DNA of 20,528 nt from Marine Group II euryarchaeote MED-G33. GTDB taxonomy: Archaea > Thermoplasmatota > Poseidoniia > Poseidoniales > Thalassarchaeaceae. Every line of letters starts with the position of its first letter. Within the stretch, counting starts at the first letter, position 1. Both the position numbers and the translations under genes were made by a program. The stretch spans positions 1 to 20,528 of the forward strand of contig CATISE010000011.1 in NCBI GenBank assembly GCA_949538655.1. Direction: 5' to 3'. The notes beneath the pieces are model-generated. The model was not told the origin of the DNA and ran no database searches. It worked only from the letters and a program-made list of their open reading frames with translations. Shown piece by piece: positions 1 to 8,814 of this stretch.

Positions 1-984
1 AATGATTCTGGCGTACGGGTTAATCTTCTCACGAATTTGCTGGGCACATGCCTCAGCTTCACCAAGTGTAAGATTCGGACCACCGATGACATTGACCAAT
101 GCTCCACGAGCATCACTCACATCAATGTCGAGAAGTGGACTGTCCAATGCTTCGAATGTAGCCTCTTGGGCACGGTCTGGACCACTTGCCTCACCGAGAC
201 CAATCATTGCCATTCCTCCACCGTTGAGCATTACAGAACGTAGATCTTCAAAGTCGAGGTTTACCAGGCCTTCCTTGGTGACCAATTCGGTCACACCGGC
301 AATACTGCGCATGAGTAGTTCATCAGCAACTCTGAACGCAGCTCCGATTGGCAGATCTCTGACTCCATCGACGGAAAGCAATTTCTCATTGGGTAGAACA
401 ACCACCGTATCACAAACTTCGCGGAGACGTTCCAAACCCCATTCGGCATTTTGTCGACGCAAGGTCCCTTCAGATTCGAAGGGGTAGGTGACGACAGCGA
501 TGGTCAGAGCCCCGGCTTCTTTTGCCAAACGCGCAACCACATGAGCAGATCCTGTTCCCGTTCCTCCACCAAGGCCTGCGGTCACAAAGGCGAGATCACA
601 ATCCTCGACAGTTTTGATGAGTGCGCGCTCAGATTCGTAAGCTGCTTTTTCTCCCTTTTCCGGGTCTCCACCAGCACCTCGTCCTCGAGCAGTACGACCA
701 ATCAGCATCTTGTTTTCGATGCCGACCTTGATCAAATGCTGTGCATCGGTATTCACCGCATATCCACGCACGGAATCTTCGTCGAGTAAACCAGCTTCAT
801 TGAGACGGTCGACAGTGTTTCCACCGCAACCTCCACAACCGAAAACTCGGATTCTTGGTTGAAGGGATTTTAGTAATTCATGCAGTTCAGCATTGTTGGC
901 TGAAGGCGCTCCTTTGGCCACGGTCCCATCCGTTTCTTCTTCATCATCTTGCAATTCCAATACCCTATCAATTAGATGGCGCAT
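1..984 (-). CDS. ftsZ: Cell division GTPase FtsZ (3' end beyond window)
   Basis: Tubulin-like GTPase that polymerises into the division ring at midcell. The visible 328 residues carry an N-terminal glycine-rich nucleotide-binding stretch (FGCGGCGGNTV, about residue 48), the NTDAQHL motif, and the tubulin signature GGGTGTGS at about residues 137-144. An acidic extension of about 40 residues precedes the GTPase core. Codons run in frame to base 1, so the rest of the C-terminal domain lies outside the window. The start at 984 (MRHLIDRV) is the only ATG that fits in this frame; no clear Shine-Dalgarno sequence precedes it. The gene is divergent from the giant membrane protein at 1123. Archaea often carry FtsZ1 and FtsZ2; I cannot say which this is from the sequence alone. 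Confidence 0.96.
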   Translation of the reverse strand, partial: MRHLIDRVLELQDDEEETDGTVAKGAPSANNAELHELLKSLQPRIRVFGCGGCGGNTVDRLNEAGLLDEDSVRGYAVNTDAQHLIKVGIENKMLIGRTARGRGAGGDPEKGEKAAYESERALIKTVEDCDLAFVTAGLGGGTGTGSAHVVARLAKEAGALTIAVVTYPFESEGTLRRQNAEWGLERLREVCDTVVVLPNEKLLSVDGVRDLPIGAAFRVADELLMRSIAGVTELVTKEGLVNLDFEDLRSVMLNGGGMAMIGLGEASGPDRAQEATFEALDSPLLDIDVSDARGALVNVIGGPNLTLGEAEACAQQIREKINPYARII

Positions 985-1122
985 GATGTCAGGCTCGCTG
1001 TCGGTAAGATAACCATTCCGACTGAAAATCTCTCGAGAAAGCGTTTTTCCGACCCCCTCAGAAAAACCGAATATATCGCGCAGTGATTCTTTTTGGGGTT
1101 CAAACAGACCGTGGGAAGACTC
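985..1122. promoter_or_regulatory. Divergent intergenic region between ftsZ and the giant surface protein
   Basis: This 138-base gap must hold the promoters of both divergent genes. An A/T-rich AATATAT at 1070-1076 is the best TATA-like element; for the plus gene it would place a start of transcription near 1096, giving a leader of roughly 27 bases. It is symmetric enough to serve the ftsZ side too. A 7-bp inverted repeat (GTTTTTC at 1043-1049, GAAAAAC at 1061-1067) sits just beside it. The promoter calls are inference from position and base composition only. Confidence 0.35.
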
Positions 1123-4100
1123 ATGTCGGAAGTCAAATCTCGAAGAATCATGCGCGCGCGGGTATTTTGGGTTCTTTCCATCCTTCTCCTCTGCGCTTGG
1201 TCATCCACACCAATCGCCTTGGATGATGAACCCTCAGAGGCCGCTTCGGTGACAAACCAGCAACAAAACTGGAACCAACCGAACCGACCCGTGTGGCAGT
1301 CTGGTTGGAGTCCACAAATCTGGCAACCCCAACCTACAGGCATGCTCTGGGAAATCGATTTTTCACCCAATGGCCAGATGATTGCTGCGGTTGACATTTC
1401 AACCAATTTGCTCACAGTATGGAATAGTTCAGATGGCCGAGTCATCTTCCATGCTCCGAATGCCAATTCATTGGTTGATGTAATCTGGTTGGACGACACC
1501 CATGTCCTCGTAGCAGACAGTGGTTCTCGTTGGTATAGTTTCGAGGTCATCGACGATGGTGGTATTTGGCCTATGAATACAACATCTTCACGCACGGGCC
1601 TATGGACTGCTGATTTGACTGGGAATTATGAGGGTTCTCTTTGGGGTCTAGACATCACACATGACCGTAGTCGAATCACATTCTGTGGTGCCATTAATAA
1701 TCCAAATATAGGAGGGGAAGTTGTTGTTGCCAACACCCAATTCTTCATCGATGGCTCATCGCCAGATAGTGGTCATGTTTACACCAACGATTGGGGTACA
1801 GATTGTGCAATTTCAAACAATGGAACTTTCGTTGCGGCATTGAATCGCATTACAGGACCTGGCCCTGGAACCTACCATGACACTGTTACAGGGTGGGATG
1901 TTCAAGGGAACTCTCTCTCACAATCTTGGACCCGTAACGTTGCAGGTGGTGAAGCGATGGCTTGGGCGATTGATTTCTCACCCCAAGATCAGACTTACAC
2001 AGTGGCCTACAACCGACCCAACGAGGGAGTCATCACCGACTTTTTCCATGACAGTGGTGCTATCAATTGGTATACCCCCGTGCCTCAAAATGTATCCAGT
2101 CTTCGCTGGTCCCCCCAGAGCACCGTCCTTGCAGTTGGATTGCATGACCCTGGACGTCTACTCATGGTCGACTCCGCTGGTGGGATTCTCTCTGATTACG
2201 GATGGCATGGAATCGTTTCGAATAACAAGGCATATCCATCTGATATTACTGCCATTGCAATCGATGATCAGGGACTAAAATTTGCAACATCAGGTAAAGA
2301 TGGTGCCATTGAAATACACAATATTGAAGCCAATCTTCAACTGAATATCGACCGTCGATTCAGTTCAGACTACCTAAGAGAAATCGATCTGCATCCAGGT
2401 GACCCCTTTGTCGCCTTTGCAGAATCGAATGGTGTTGTTACCGTTCGAGATTATCGTAGTGGAGCGATTACAGTACAATGCTTCCATCCTGATTTTGATC
2501 AACCAATTGGCGAATATCCTTTTGCCAAAAGTGTCGTTTTACACCAACAATTTGTGATTGCAGGTTTTTCCGATGGGACAATCATTGCTTGTGGTGATGA
2601 TGGAAAGGAGGTCTGGACTTGGCGGATTGACCAACAAAATCCTGCATTCGAGACCTTCGGACGAATAGATATGCACCCAATGCAAAACTTACTCGCAATA
2701 ACTTGGACACAGAATTATTCTGCCACCGGTGTTGCTGGAAAGGTATCGATACTCGATCTCGATGTAATGGCCGAAGTCACGGGTTGGGAATATGCAACTG
2801 AATATTGGACGATGGAGTTCAGTAACGATGGAGTTTGGTTGGCCAGCACTGGGCAGGATGGTTCAGTGCATCTGTGGTTAACCGAAGACCCCAACCCTGC
2901 ATTGTGGACAGATCATGGTGTTCAGTATAGCCATTCGAATTACACAGGTGTCCTCTCATGGCACAATGACATTCATGCCTTCATGACTGCGGGTTGGGAC
3001 GGTCAAGCAATCGTTTGGGACGCCGATAGTAGCCAGCAAATGCTTTCATTCCAATTTACAGATGAAGGATTTGGAGCAGGACTAGTATCCGGTTCATTCC
3101 TTGTTGTGGCCAGCGGCGATGCCTCGAACAGTGTATCTGGGCAACTTGAATTCTATGATGGCCTCAACATGACACAACTGGCAACTTGGGCTGTTGAAGG
3201 TATTCCACGGGGTTTCGCAATCGATCATTCAGGTGGATTAATTATCGCCAATCACACAGGGTCTTGGTGGCTCATCATACCAGATTCAGATGGCGATGGG
3301 GTCATCGATGAAGAAGATGCATTCCCGCAGAATTCGTTGCAATGGATCGATACAGATGGAGATGGATTTGGTGACAACAACGCACCCGGGGCAGGTGGTG
3401 ATGGTTGTCCAACAATTTGGGGTTCTTCTTCGGTTGACCGAGGTGGCTGTCCAGATTCAGATGGAGATATGTGGTCGGATGCTGACGCTGATTGGCCCGT
3501 TTGCGTACTAAATAGCGGATACGGCGATGCTTGGCCCGATGATCCAAATCAGTGGTGTGATACGGATGGCGATGGTTTTGGTGATGAACATTATTTTGAA
3601 TTCGACGCATCTACTGGGCTGAGAGTGAATGAGCACGGCGATGCATTCCCAAACAATCCAACACAATGGAGTGATCAGGATGGGGATGGCATTGGAGACA
3701 ATTATTCATACTCACTTGGTACCAATGGATTGCGAACAGAACAAACAGGTGACGCTTTCCCAACCAACCCATTACAGCACCAAGATACAGATGGCGATGG
3801 GTGGGGTGACATGTATTCATGGATTGAAGACATGAATGGGATGCGTATTGAGGAGGGGGATGCGTTCTTCCTCGACCCATTGGCATGGTCTGATTTGGAC
3901 GGTGATGGTTGCCCGACTGCTTCCGATACCGGATTGACCATTGACAATCATCCCGAAGATTCAACACGATGTGATGAGGCACTGGATTTCGATTTGCCAG
4001 CTCAACTGAATCTTGATGTGGTTGGTTCAGAATCAACTTGGGCCATTTCTGTCGATTGGAAATCCACCATTGAAAGTACAGAATCAGTTTCAATCTATGG

Positions 4101-4725
4101 TGTGAGTTGGAATTCAACAGAGGGTATGGAACATCTTCTATTGAATATTGAACCGCCCGGTGCGATCGCTTGGTGGACTGAAAACAATCCTGATCGAGAT
4201 CCACTGAATGATATGTTCGAGCGTTCGCGTGGAGACAATGACGATCGATTGACACTCCGCCTGATTGCTACATCCAAAGATGGACAGACACTGGAATATT
4301 GGGTGAATTCAACTTACGAACTTGAACTAAATCCTGAACCTGAATCGGAGCCAGAGCCTGTCTGTGTTGTAGGTGAAACTCGCCCAGCTGGAGATGGCTG
4401 CAATGATTGCGTCTGTGGTGAAATGGGATGGTCTTGCACTGAGATGGCTTGTTCATCATCTGGTGATGCATCATCAACTGAGGGCCTTTCAATGGTAGCC
4501 TGGGCTGGAATTGTCATCGGTTTACTCGCTGTTGCTGTAATTGGTCTTCTTTTCATGCGCCGCTCTAGCGCGGGCACAGGAACAATCAGTGCCCCAACGA
4601 CATCTGAGAATCATTCACCATGTTCGACGTGTGGGGGCCCTGCGCACGAGGCAGTAAACAATGGGAACAGATGGACTTGGTGCCCAACCTGTCGTCAATG
4701 GTTGACCTATCTTGGGAAAGAATAG
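1123..4725 (+). CDS. Giant membrane-anchored protein: WD40-like propeller, Ca-binding repeats, pacifastin-like module, zinc ribbon
   Basis: A 1200-residue surface protein of unknown role. A signal peptide (core WVLSILLLCAW) leads into a long region with WD40-like blades, seen as recurring patterns such as FSNDGVWLASTGQDGSVHLW and TAGWDGQAIVWD (about residues 80-700). Aspartate-rich TSP3/EF-hand-like repeats follow (about 722-945). Then come a beta-rich segment, a Pro/Glu linker, a six-cysteine module (1081-1110), one membrane helix (about 1121-1146) and a cytoplasmic tail with a CxxC...CxxC zinc ribbon (C1167, C1170, C1187, C1190). Signal peptide plus C-terminal helix implies most of it lies outside the cell. 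ATG 1123 was chosen; ATG 1150 (MRARVFW) is an equally good signal-peptide start, while a TTG at 1093 is less likely. Its stop abuts the stop of the convergent gene. The architecture is read from sequence; the function is unknown. Confidence 0.88.
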   Translation: MSEVKSRRIMRARVFWVLSILLLCAWSSTPIALDDEPSEAASVTNQQQNWNQPNRPVWQSGWSPQIWQPQPTGMLWEIDFSPNGQMIAAVDISTNLLTVWNSSDGRVIFHAPNANSLVDVIWLDDTHVLVADSGSRWYSFEVIDDGGIWPMNTTSSRTGLWTADLTGNYEGSLWGLDITHDRSRITFCGAINNPNIGGEVVVANTQFFIDGSSPDSGHVYTNDWGTDCAISNNGTFVAALNRITGPGPGTYHDTVTGWDVQGNSLSQSWTRNVAGGEAMAWAIDFSPQDQTYTVAYNRPNEGVITDFFHDSGAINWYTPVPQNVSSLRWSPQSTVLAVGLHDPGRLLMVDSAGGILSDYGWHGIVSNNKAYPSDITAIAIDDQGLKFATSGKDGAIEIHNIEANLQLNIDRRFSSDYLREIDLHPGDPFVAFAESNGVVTVRDYRSGAITVQCFHPDFDQPIGEYPFAKSVVLHQQFVIAGFSDGTIIACGDDGKEVWTWRIDQQNPAFETFGRIDMHPMQNLLAITWTQNYSATGVAGKVSILDLDVMAEVTGWEYATEYWTMEFSNDGVWLASTGQDGSVHLWLTEDPNPALWTDHGVQYSHSNYTGVLSWHNDIHAFMTAGWDGQAIVWDADSSQQMLSFQFTDEGFGAGLVSGSFLVVASGDASNSVSGQLEFYDGLNMTQLATWAVEGIPRGFAIDHSGGLIIANHTGSWWLIIPDSDGDGVIDEEDAFPQNSLQWIDTDGDGFGDNNAPGAGGDGCPTIWGSSSVDRGGCPDSDGDMWSDADADWPVCVLNSGYGDAWPDDPNQWCDTDGDGFGDEHYFEFDASTGLRVNEHGDAFPNNPTQWSDQDGDGIGDNYSYSLGTNGLRTEQTGDAFPTNPLQHQDTDGDGWGDMYSWIEDMNGMRIEEGDAFFLDPLAWSDLDGDGCPTASDTGLTIDNHPEDSTRCDEALDFDLPAQLNLDVVGSESTWAISVDWKSTIESTESVSIYGVSWNSTEGMEHLLLNIEPPGAIAWWTENNPDRDPLNDMFERSRGDNDDRLTLRLIATSKDGQTLEYWVNSTYELELNPEPESEPEPVCVVGETRPAGDGCNDCVCGEMGWSCTEMACSSSGDASSTEGLSMVAWAGIVIGLLAVAVIGLLFMRRSSAGTGTISAPTTSENHSPCSTCGGPAHEAVNNGNRWTWCPTCRQWLTYLGKE
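3283..3960 (+). repeat. Tandem aspartate-rich (TSP3/EF-hand-like) coding repeats, period about 108 bases
   Basis: Within the giant surface gene, units built around DxDGDGxGD begin with GAT codons at 3349, 3454, 3559, 3673, 3784 and 3892, with an extra DSDGDG unit near 3286. Spacing is 105-114 bases (35-38 residues). Between the Asp loops, the phrase GDAFPxNPxQW recurs, so the unit is longer than a single Ca loop. Such loops bind Ca2+ in thrombospondin type 3 repeats. The copies differ at many third positions, so this is an old protein-level repeat and not a recent DNA duplication. Confidence 0.85.
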
Positions 4726-5523
4726 TCAGGCAGATCCACCACGTGAATATTCATGATAATCAACAGTGGGCTGCAATGTATCGATTGCAGCCTGAAGTTT
4801 TGCATTCGCCGCTTGTTCACCCGCTTCGATCGAAGCGATTTGCCGTTCCAACTCGCGCTTGGATGAATCTAAGGCAACCGATGCCTTTGCTGACAATGCC
4901 AATTCAGGATTCAACCATTTACCCAAATCGATGAGTAACGATTCGAGCGGTTGAGCCACAGCATTTTCTGGTTGCAATTGGAATGATTCCCCAACACGAC
5001 CAACAGGGCCGACCGAAGTGAGGATTTTTGCCAGGGAGAGTCCAGCTTTGCCTGCACCTTTGAGTGTAGATTTGATTTGTAGATGTGCTTCCATTGGCCG
5101 CCAATAGGCCTCGATGAGTTGTGGCTGGACCTTGCGTGCCCGCTTCCAATGAGATAGTGCTGCACGGAGTGCGCCCTCGCGCGCGCGCACGCGTCCGCGC
5201 TGAACTTCATCCTCCGCTTCAGTGTTGGAAACCCCTTTCGCCTCATCCTTCATACCATTTGAGCGGAGAAGTTTTGCATACCGTTTTCTCGCTTTCACAA
5301 GCATTGCTGCAGCCGCTCGACTCTCTTTCCACTTGGAGCGCATTTCTTGGATTTTGGCAAGGTCACGGAGTGCTGTAACGAGATGTCCGCTTTCAGTGAG
5401 GGTTTTTCCTTTCTTTGAGATGAGGAGTTCACTCAACTCAGAAGCCATCACTTCGCTAATCTCAAGACGTCCATCTTGGACGTAACGTCGGTACTGGTCA
5501 ATGACCGTCGAAGGGTTGCCCAT
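4726..5523 (-). CDS. Predicted helical protein, function unknown
   Basis: A 265-residue protein I do not recognise. It is rich in Ala, Leu, Lys, Arg and Glu and appears almost wholly alpha-helical, with no signal peptide, membrane segment or cysteine-based metal site, so it is likely cytoplasmic. The middle (about residues 115-150) has a weak TPR-like cadence (ALSHWKRARKVQPQLIEAYW), and a heptad-like stretch near the C-terminus (about 215-255) could form a coiled coil. It follows the Fn3-like surface gene with a 23-base gap containing a possible AGGTGG ribosome site, so the two are probably co-transcribed. A cytoplasmic partner of that protein's charged tail is one possibility, inferred only from the gene order. 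Its stop codon touches the stop of the convergent gene. Confidence 0.8.
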   Translation of the reverse strand: MGNPSTVIDQYRRYVQDGRLEISEVMASELSELLISKKGKTLTESGHLVTALRDLAKIQEMRSKWKESRAAAAMLVKARKRYAKLLRSNGMKDEAKGVSNTEAEDEVQRGRVRAREGALRAALSHWKRARKVQPQLIEAYWRPMEAHLQIKSTLKGAGKAGLSLAKILTSVGPVGRVGESFQLQPENAVAQPLESLLIDLGKWLNPELALSAKASVALDSSKRELERQIASIEAGEQAANAKLQAAIDTLQPTVDYHEYSRGGSA

Positions 5524-5546
5524 TCCGAACAGTAGACCACCTGGCC

Positions 5547-8500
5547 TTACTTCCTGCGCTTGACAGCCTTACGCTTGACGGACTTACGCACAGCCTTCTT
5601 CTTTGGCCCGGAATCATCATCCCAGTCGTCTTCGTCATCGAATTCATCGTCACCATCATCATCATCTGAATCGGAGTCATCTTCCACTTCTTCGACTTCT
5701 TTGGTGCTGCTCTTCTTGTCACGACGCTTTCGACCACGACCTTCGGACTTCGCGAATGGATCCTCTTCTTCAGTGCGCTCAGTGGCTCCGTCGGAAAGTG
5801 ATGCCATGTCATCCCGAACATCATCTGGTGAACCTGCATTGGAATCACCGCCACCCATGAATTCTCGCATCCAATCATCTTCGTCGTCTTCATCTCCACC
5901 TTTCTTCTTCTTGCCATCACCTGATGACATTAGAACACTCATCATGGTTAGAATTAGCAGTATGATGTTGATTCCTGCAAGAACATAAATCATCAGATAA
6001 ACTCCTTCATAGTAACTTTCCTCGGCAACATCAACCTCATCTTCAGGTTCAAACACACTTTGGCCAATACATGCTGATTCGTAGTCGAGAATGGTTCGGA
6101 CACAATTGTCAACTGTAAACTGGGTATTCCATTCTTTTTCATTTCCTGACGTATCGATGACACGGATATACACACGCTGGTTGTCCCCTAAATCGTGGAA
6201 GGTTGATGCTGGTTCCCACAATTCAAACACGATTGTGTTTGAATCTGTTGAATGGGTAGTCAAATCGCTGACAGCAGTCCACTCGGTTTCTCGCATCAGG
6301 TTGTTTTCATAGTAACGGAATTTGATTTCAACAGCTGCAATTCCAACATCATCTGAGACCGCACCATAGACGTGAATTTGTTCACCATAGAGGTACAGAC
6401 TATCGGGGCTTGGAGCGTAGACTTCGATGGTCGGTGAAGATGAATCAATCGACCAACCAAGAATATCAACTGCCACCTGATTTTGTGAAATGTCTGAAAT
6501 TGTAATGATTGCATGGATGTCAGCATTCTGCATGGCATCAGTGATCTCAAAATTGAATCGGTATGCATTCGCTACACTACCTTGAAGTGGTTGCGCTCGA
6601 ACGATGGATCCACGTTCGGTGAAGAATTCTCCACTCAGAACCATTCCAAATTCATCTTCCAAGTAATCTGAGGTGGTGAGGTCCAAAACTGGGTACTCAC
6701 TCAATGGTTCGTTTGAATAAATTCTCAATTGGTAATTGCCGGCACGTAGGGCGTTGACAACCTCTCCCGATTCAGTCTCTACAACTTCAATTGTCAATTC
6801 TGGTGGTGTTGTATCTTCCACAACAGAACGAGCATTCATCGACATCGAGAACTGAGTATTCGCATTGCCATATTGATCGGTCATCGTCACGGCGTACCAT
6901 GTTTGCTTGTCGAGATTATCAGAGAGGGGCACAGTTCTTGCAAAGTCGGGTTGATTGTTGTACAGAGCCAACACAGGATCTAGGATGGGCACCCATCGAT
7001 TATCCAACATCACATCGCCGCTCATCACGGTTTCATTCCCATCGAAGGGATCGGTTTCACACATCCAAACCTGGTATGTTTCTCCGGATTCAGACATGGA
7101 GTTCACCCATCGGAGTAGTGTAACCATCTCACCTGCTTGTTGGGTCATGTATGCATCCTGTAGGAAGGCGAGGTCTGGACTTCTTGTGTCTTCGTCTATT
7201 GGTCCCCAACAATTCTGGAAAAATCGCAAATCCTCATAGGGTTGAGATGAGAGACTGTAGCGAGCTAGACTGGAGACACAGTAGAAGCTTGGTTCGTCAA
7301 CATCGTCTTCAATATCGATTGTAACCGTCTCAACAGAGTCTGGAACCGTGGCTACGATTTCTGCGACCAACTCTAGGTTTGAAAGTGATGTCAATCGAAC
7401 GCTTGATCTCCAAACGTGGTATTGTTCACCTTCCACTCCGAGTTGATCAGTCCAGGTGATGGTCGTCTGGCCACCTCCAAGATATTCAGCATAGACATTG
7501 GTCGGCTCTGCAACCCACGGGGTAAACGTATCTTCAGCAACCGCATTGGTACTTTCAGTGATGATACTGTTGTGATTCCCATTCGGATCCGAGGCAGTTA
7601 CTGCGTAGTAGGCAAGACCGAGCATTCCACGCTCAACTTCATGTATGTATGATCCATCTTCATCGCTTGCGACCCCAATCATTTCAACACCAGCGTTTGA
7701 AGTGTCATTGATCGGTGAACCGGATCTCCAAATATGGTATGTTTCTCCGGATTCAGAATTTAGGTCAGTCCATGTAATCGTGGTGTTACCAGTTCCGCCA
7801 GCAGGTTCTGCTTCGAATGAAGCAGTCACATCTAGAACTGAATCGGGGGCGACATTGTCCTCTTGAATGAAATTTTCAAGCGTATTCGTTCCCAAGAACC
7901 GAACATCTTCGTAACCCAGGTAGAGGTAGGTTACAGAGTAGTAGACGTCAATGTCAGTGTCGGCAGGAACGGTGTAACGGAACGACGTTTCACCCGCACT
8001 CAGTTGAGCGATCTGCACCTTCGCCATTGTAGCCCATGAATTTCTGGTTGCCTCTGTCAGATGTCGATAAACGATGATTTCGTAAGCTGATTCGCCGACC
8101 TCAGGCAGACTATCTGGGACGATTGTGTTCAGGTTAACCCAACTGACATCGGTGACACTCAGTGATTCCAAATAATTGGCTTGAACGAAAAACGGGGCTG
8201 TAATTTCATTGGTCAGTTCGATGACACCTTCAGTAACATTTGCTTCCCCGTGGACGTAGTTACCTACATGTGATGGGGAATATGTGGTCCCGTCAAGTGT
8301 ATACTCGTAATCGTTGTTCGCATCAGAATCGTCATTGTTTTCAAAATAAGAGACAATTGCGTAATAGTAAGTCCCATTGGTTCCAGCAGGAAGTGGATAG
8401 GTTTCTTGGAACGACATTCCTGAACAATCACCAGGGTTGACTGCAGGGCACATCGAGACATTCGCCCATGGATTTAGATTGGCAACGACCGATTCATTGA

Positions 8501-8759
8501 GCGGTGCATTATGCCGATAAACCAAGTATCGAGATTCTTGCATCTGCAACATCAATGGGTAATTTACGGTAACAATATTGCTCCATTGTACGGTTGTTGT
8601 TTCAGTGACACCATCGAAAAAAGCCCCAATACTTTGGGCTTGCAATTCGGCATCATCACTGGATTCTCCTGCTGCAGCAACCGGTGGTGCCCAAGTGATT
8701 AGGGAACCTAGCAACAGGGTAATCAAAAGCATTGGAACACGAGATTTCGTCTTACGCAT
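5547..8759 (-). CDS. Fn3-like surface protein with single membrane helix and acidic/basic cytoplasmic tail
   Basis: A 1070-residue protein. The N-terminus (MRKTKSRVP, a hydrophobic core, then APPVAAA) is a clear signal peptide. The outside region contains several Fn3-like units sharing the pattern TITWTD...GExYHVWRS (near residues 323, 435 and 545, with weaker ones before), followed by Ig-like beta-rich segments. One membrane helix lies at about residues 920-943. The remaining ~127 residues are cytoplasmic: Lys-rich, then Asp/Glu clusters, ending in a Lys/Arg tail (KKKAVRKSVKRKAVKRRK). The reading frame is open up to 8888, but starts there overlap the upstream gene and precede no signal peptide; ATG 8786 is possible. 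ATG 8759 was preferred for the signal peptide and a nearby GAGG. It is probably an adhesin or surface scaffold; its ligand is unknown. Confidence 0.88.
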   Translation of the reverse strand: MRKTKSRVPMLLITLLLGSLITWAPPVAAAGESSDDAELQAQSIGAFFDGVTETTTVQWSNIVTVNYPLMLQMQESRYLVYRHNAPLNESVVANLNPWANVSMCPAVNPGDCSGMSFQETYPLPAGTNGTYYYAIVSYFENNDDSDANNDYEYTLDGTTYSPSHVGNYVHGEANVTEGVIELTNEITAPFFVQANYLESLSVTDVSWVNLNTIVPDSLPEVGESAYEIIVYRHLTEATRNSWATMAKVQIAQLSAGETSFRYTVPADTDIDVYYSVTYLYLGYEDVRFLGTNTLENFIQEDNVAPDSVLDVTASFEAEPAGGTGNTTITWTDLNSESGETYHIWRSGSPINDTSNAGVEMIGVASDEDGSYIHEVERGMLGLAYYAVTASDPNGNHNSIITESTNAVAEDTFTPWVAEPTNVYAEYLGGGQTTITWTDQLGVEGEQYHVWRSSVRLTSLSNLELVAEIVATVPDSVETVTIDIEDDVDEPSFYCVSSLARYSLSSQPYEDLRFFQNCWGPIDEDTRSPDLAFLQDAYMTQQAGEMVTLLRWVNSMSESGETYQVWMCETDPFDGNETVMSGDVMLDNRWVPILDPVLALYNNQPDFARTVPLSDNLDKQTWYAVTMTDQYGNANTQFSMSMNARSVVEDTTPPELTIEVVETESGEVVNALRAGNYQLRIYSNEPLSEYPVLDLTTSDYLEDEFGMVLSGEFFTERGSIVRAQPLQGSVANAYRFNFEITDAMQNADIHAIITISDISQNQVAVDILGWSIDSSSPTIEVYAPSPDSLYLYGEQIHVYGAVSDDVGIAAVEIKFRYYENNLMRETEWTAVSDLTTHSTDSNTIVFELWEPASTFHDLGDNQRVYIRVIDTSGNEKEWNTQFTVDNCVRTILDYESACIGQSVFEPEDEVDVAEESYYEGVYLMIYVLAGINIILLILTMMSVLMSSGDGKKKKGGDEDDEDDWMREFMGGGDSNAGSPDDVRDDMASLSDGATERTEEEDPFAKSEGRGRKRRDKKSSTKEVEEVEDDSDSDDDDGDDEFDDEDDWDDDSGPKKKAVRKSVKRKAVKRRK

Positions 8760-8814
8760 GGCTTCGCCTCGGTTCCGCCCTGCCATTGTGGCCCATTTGA
8801 GTCTGACGGCTTCA

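Noticed and set aside
2..487. A plus-strand open frame of 161 codons at the left edge
   Set aside because: It is antisense to ftsZ, which shows the tubulin signature and GTPase motifs on the minus strand.
3283..3960. Possible CRISPR-like or DNA satellite array from the regular spacing of near 108 bases
   Set aside because: The repeats are in frame, vary at synonymous positions and encode Asp-rich Ca loops; there are no identical repeats with unique spacers.
3611..4255. A 214-codon open frame on the minus strand within the Ca-repeat region
   Set aside because: It is the antisense of the GAT/GGC/GAT-rich repeats; its translation is His/Arg/Gln-rich with no domain, and the plus frame has clear protein-level repeats.
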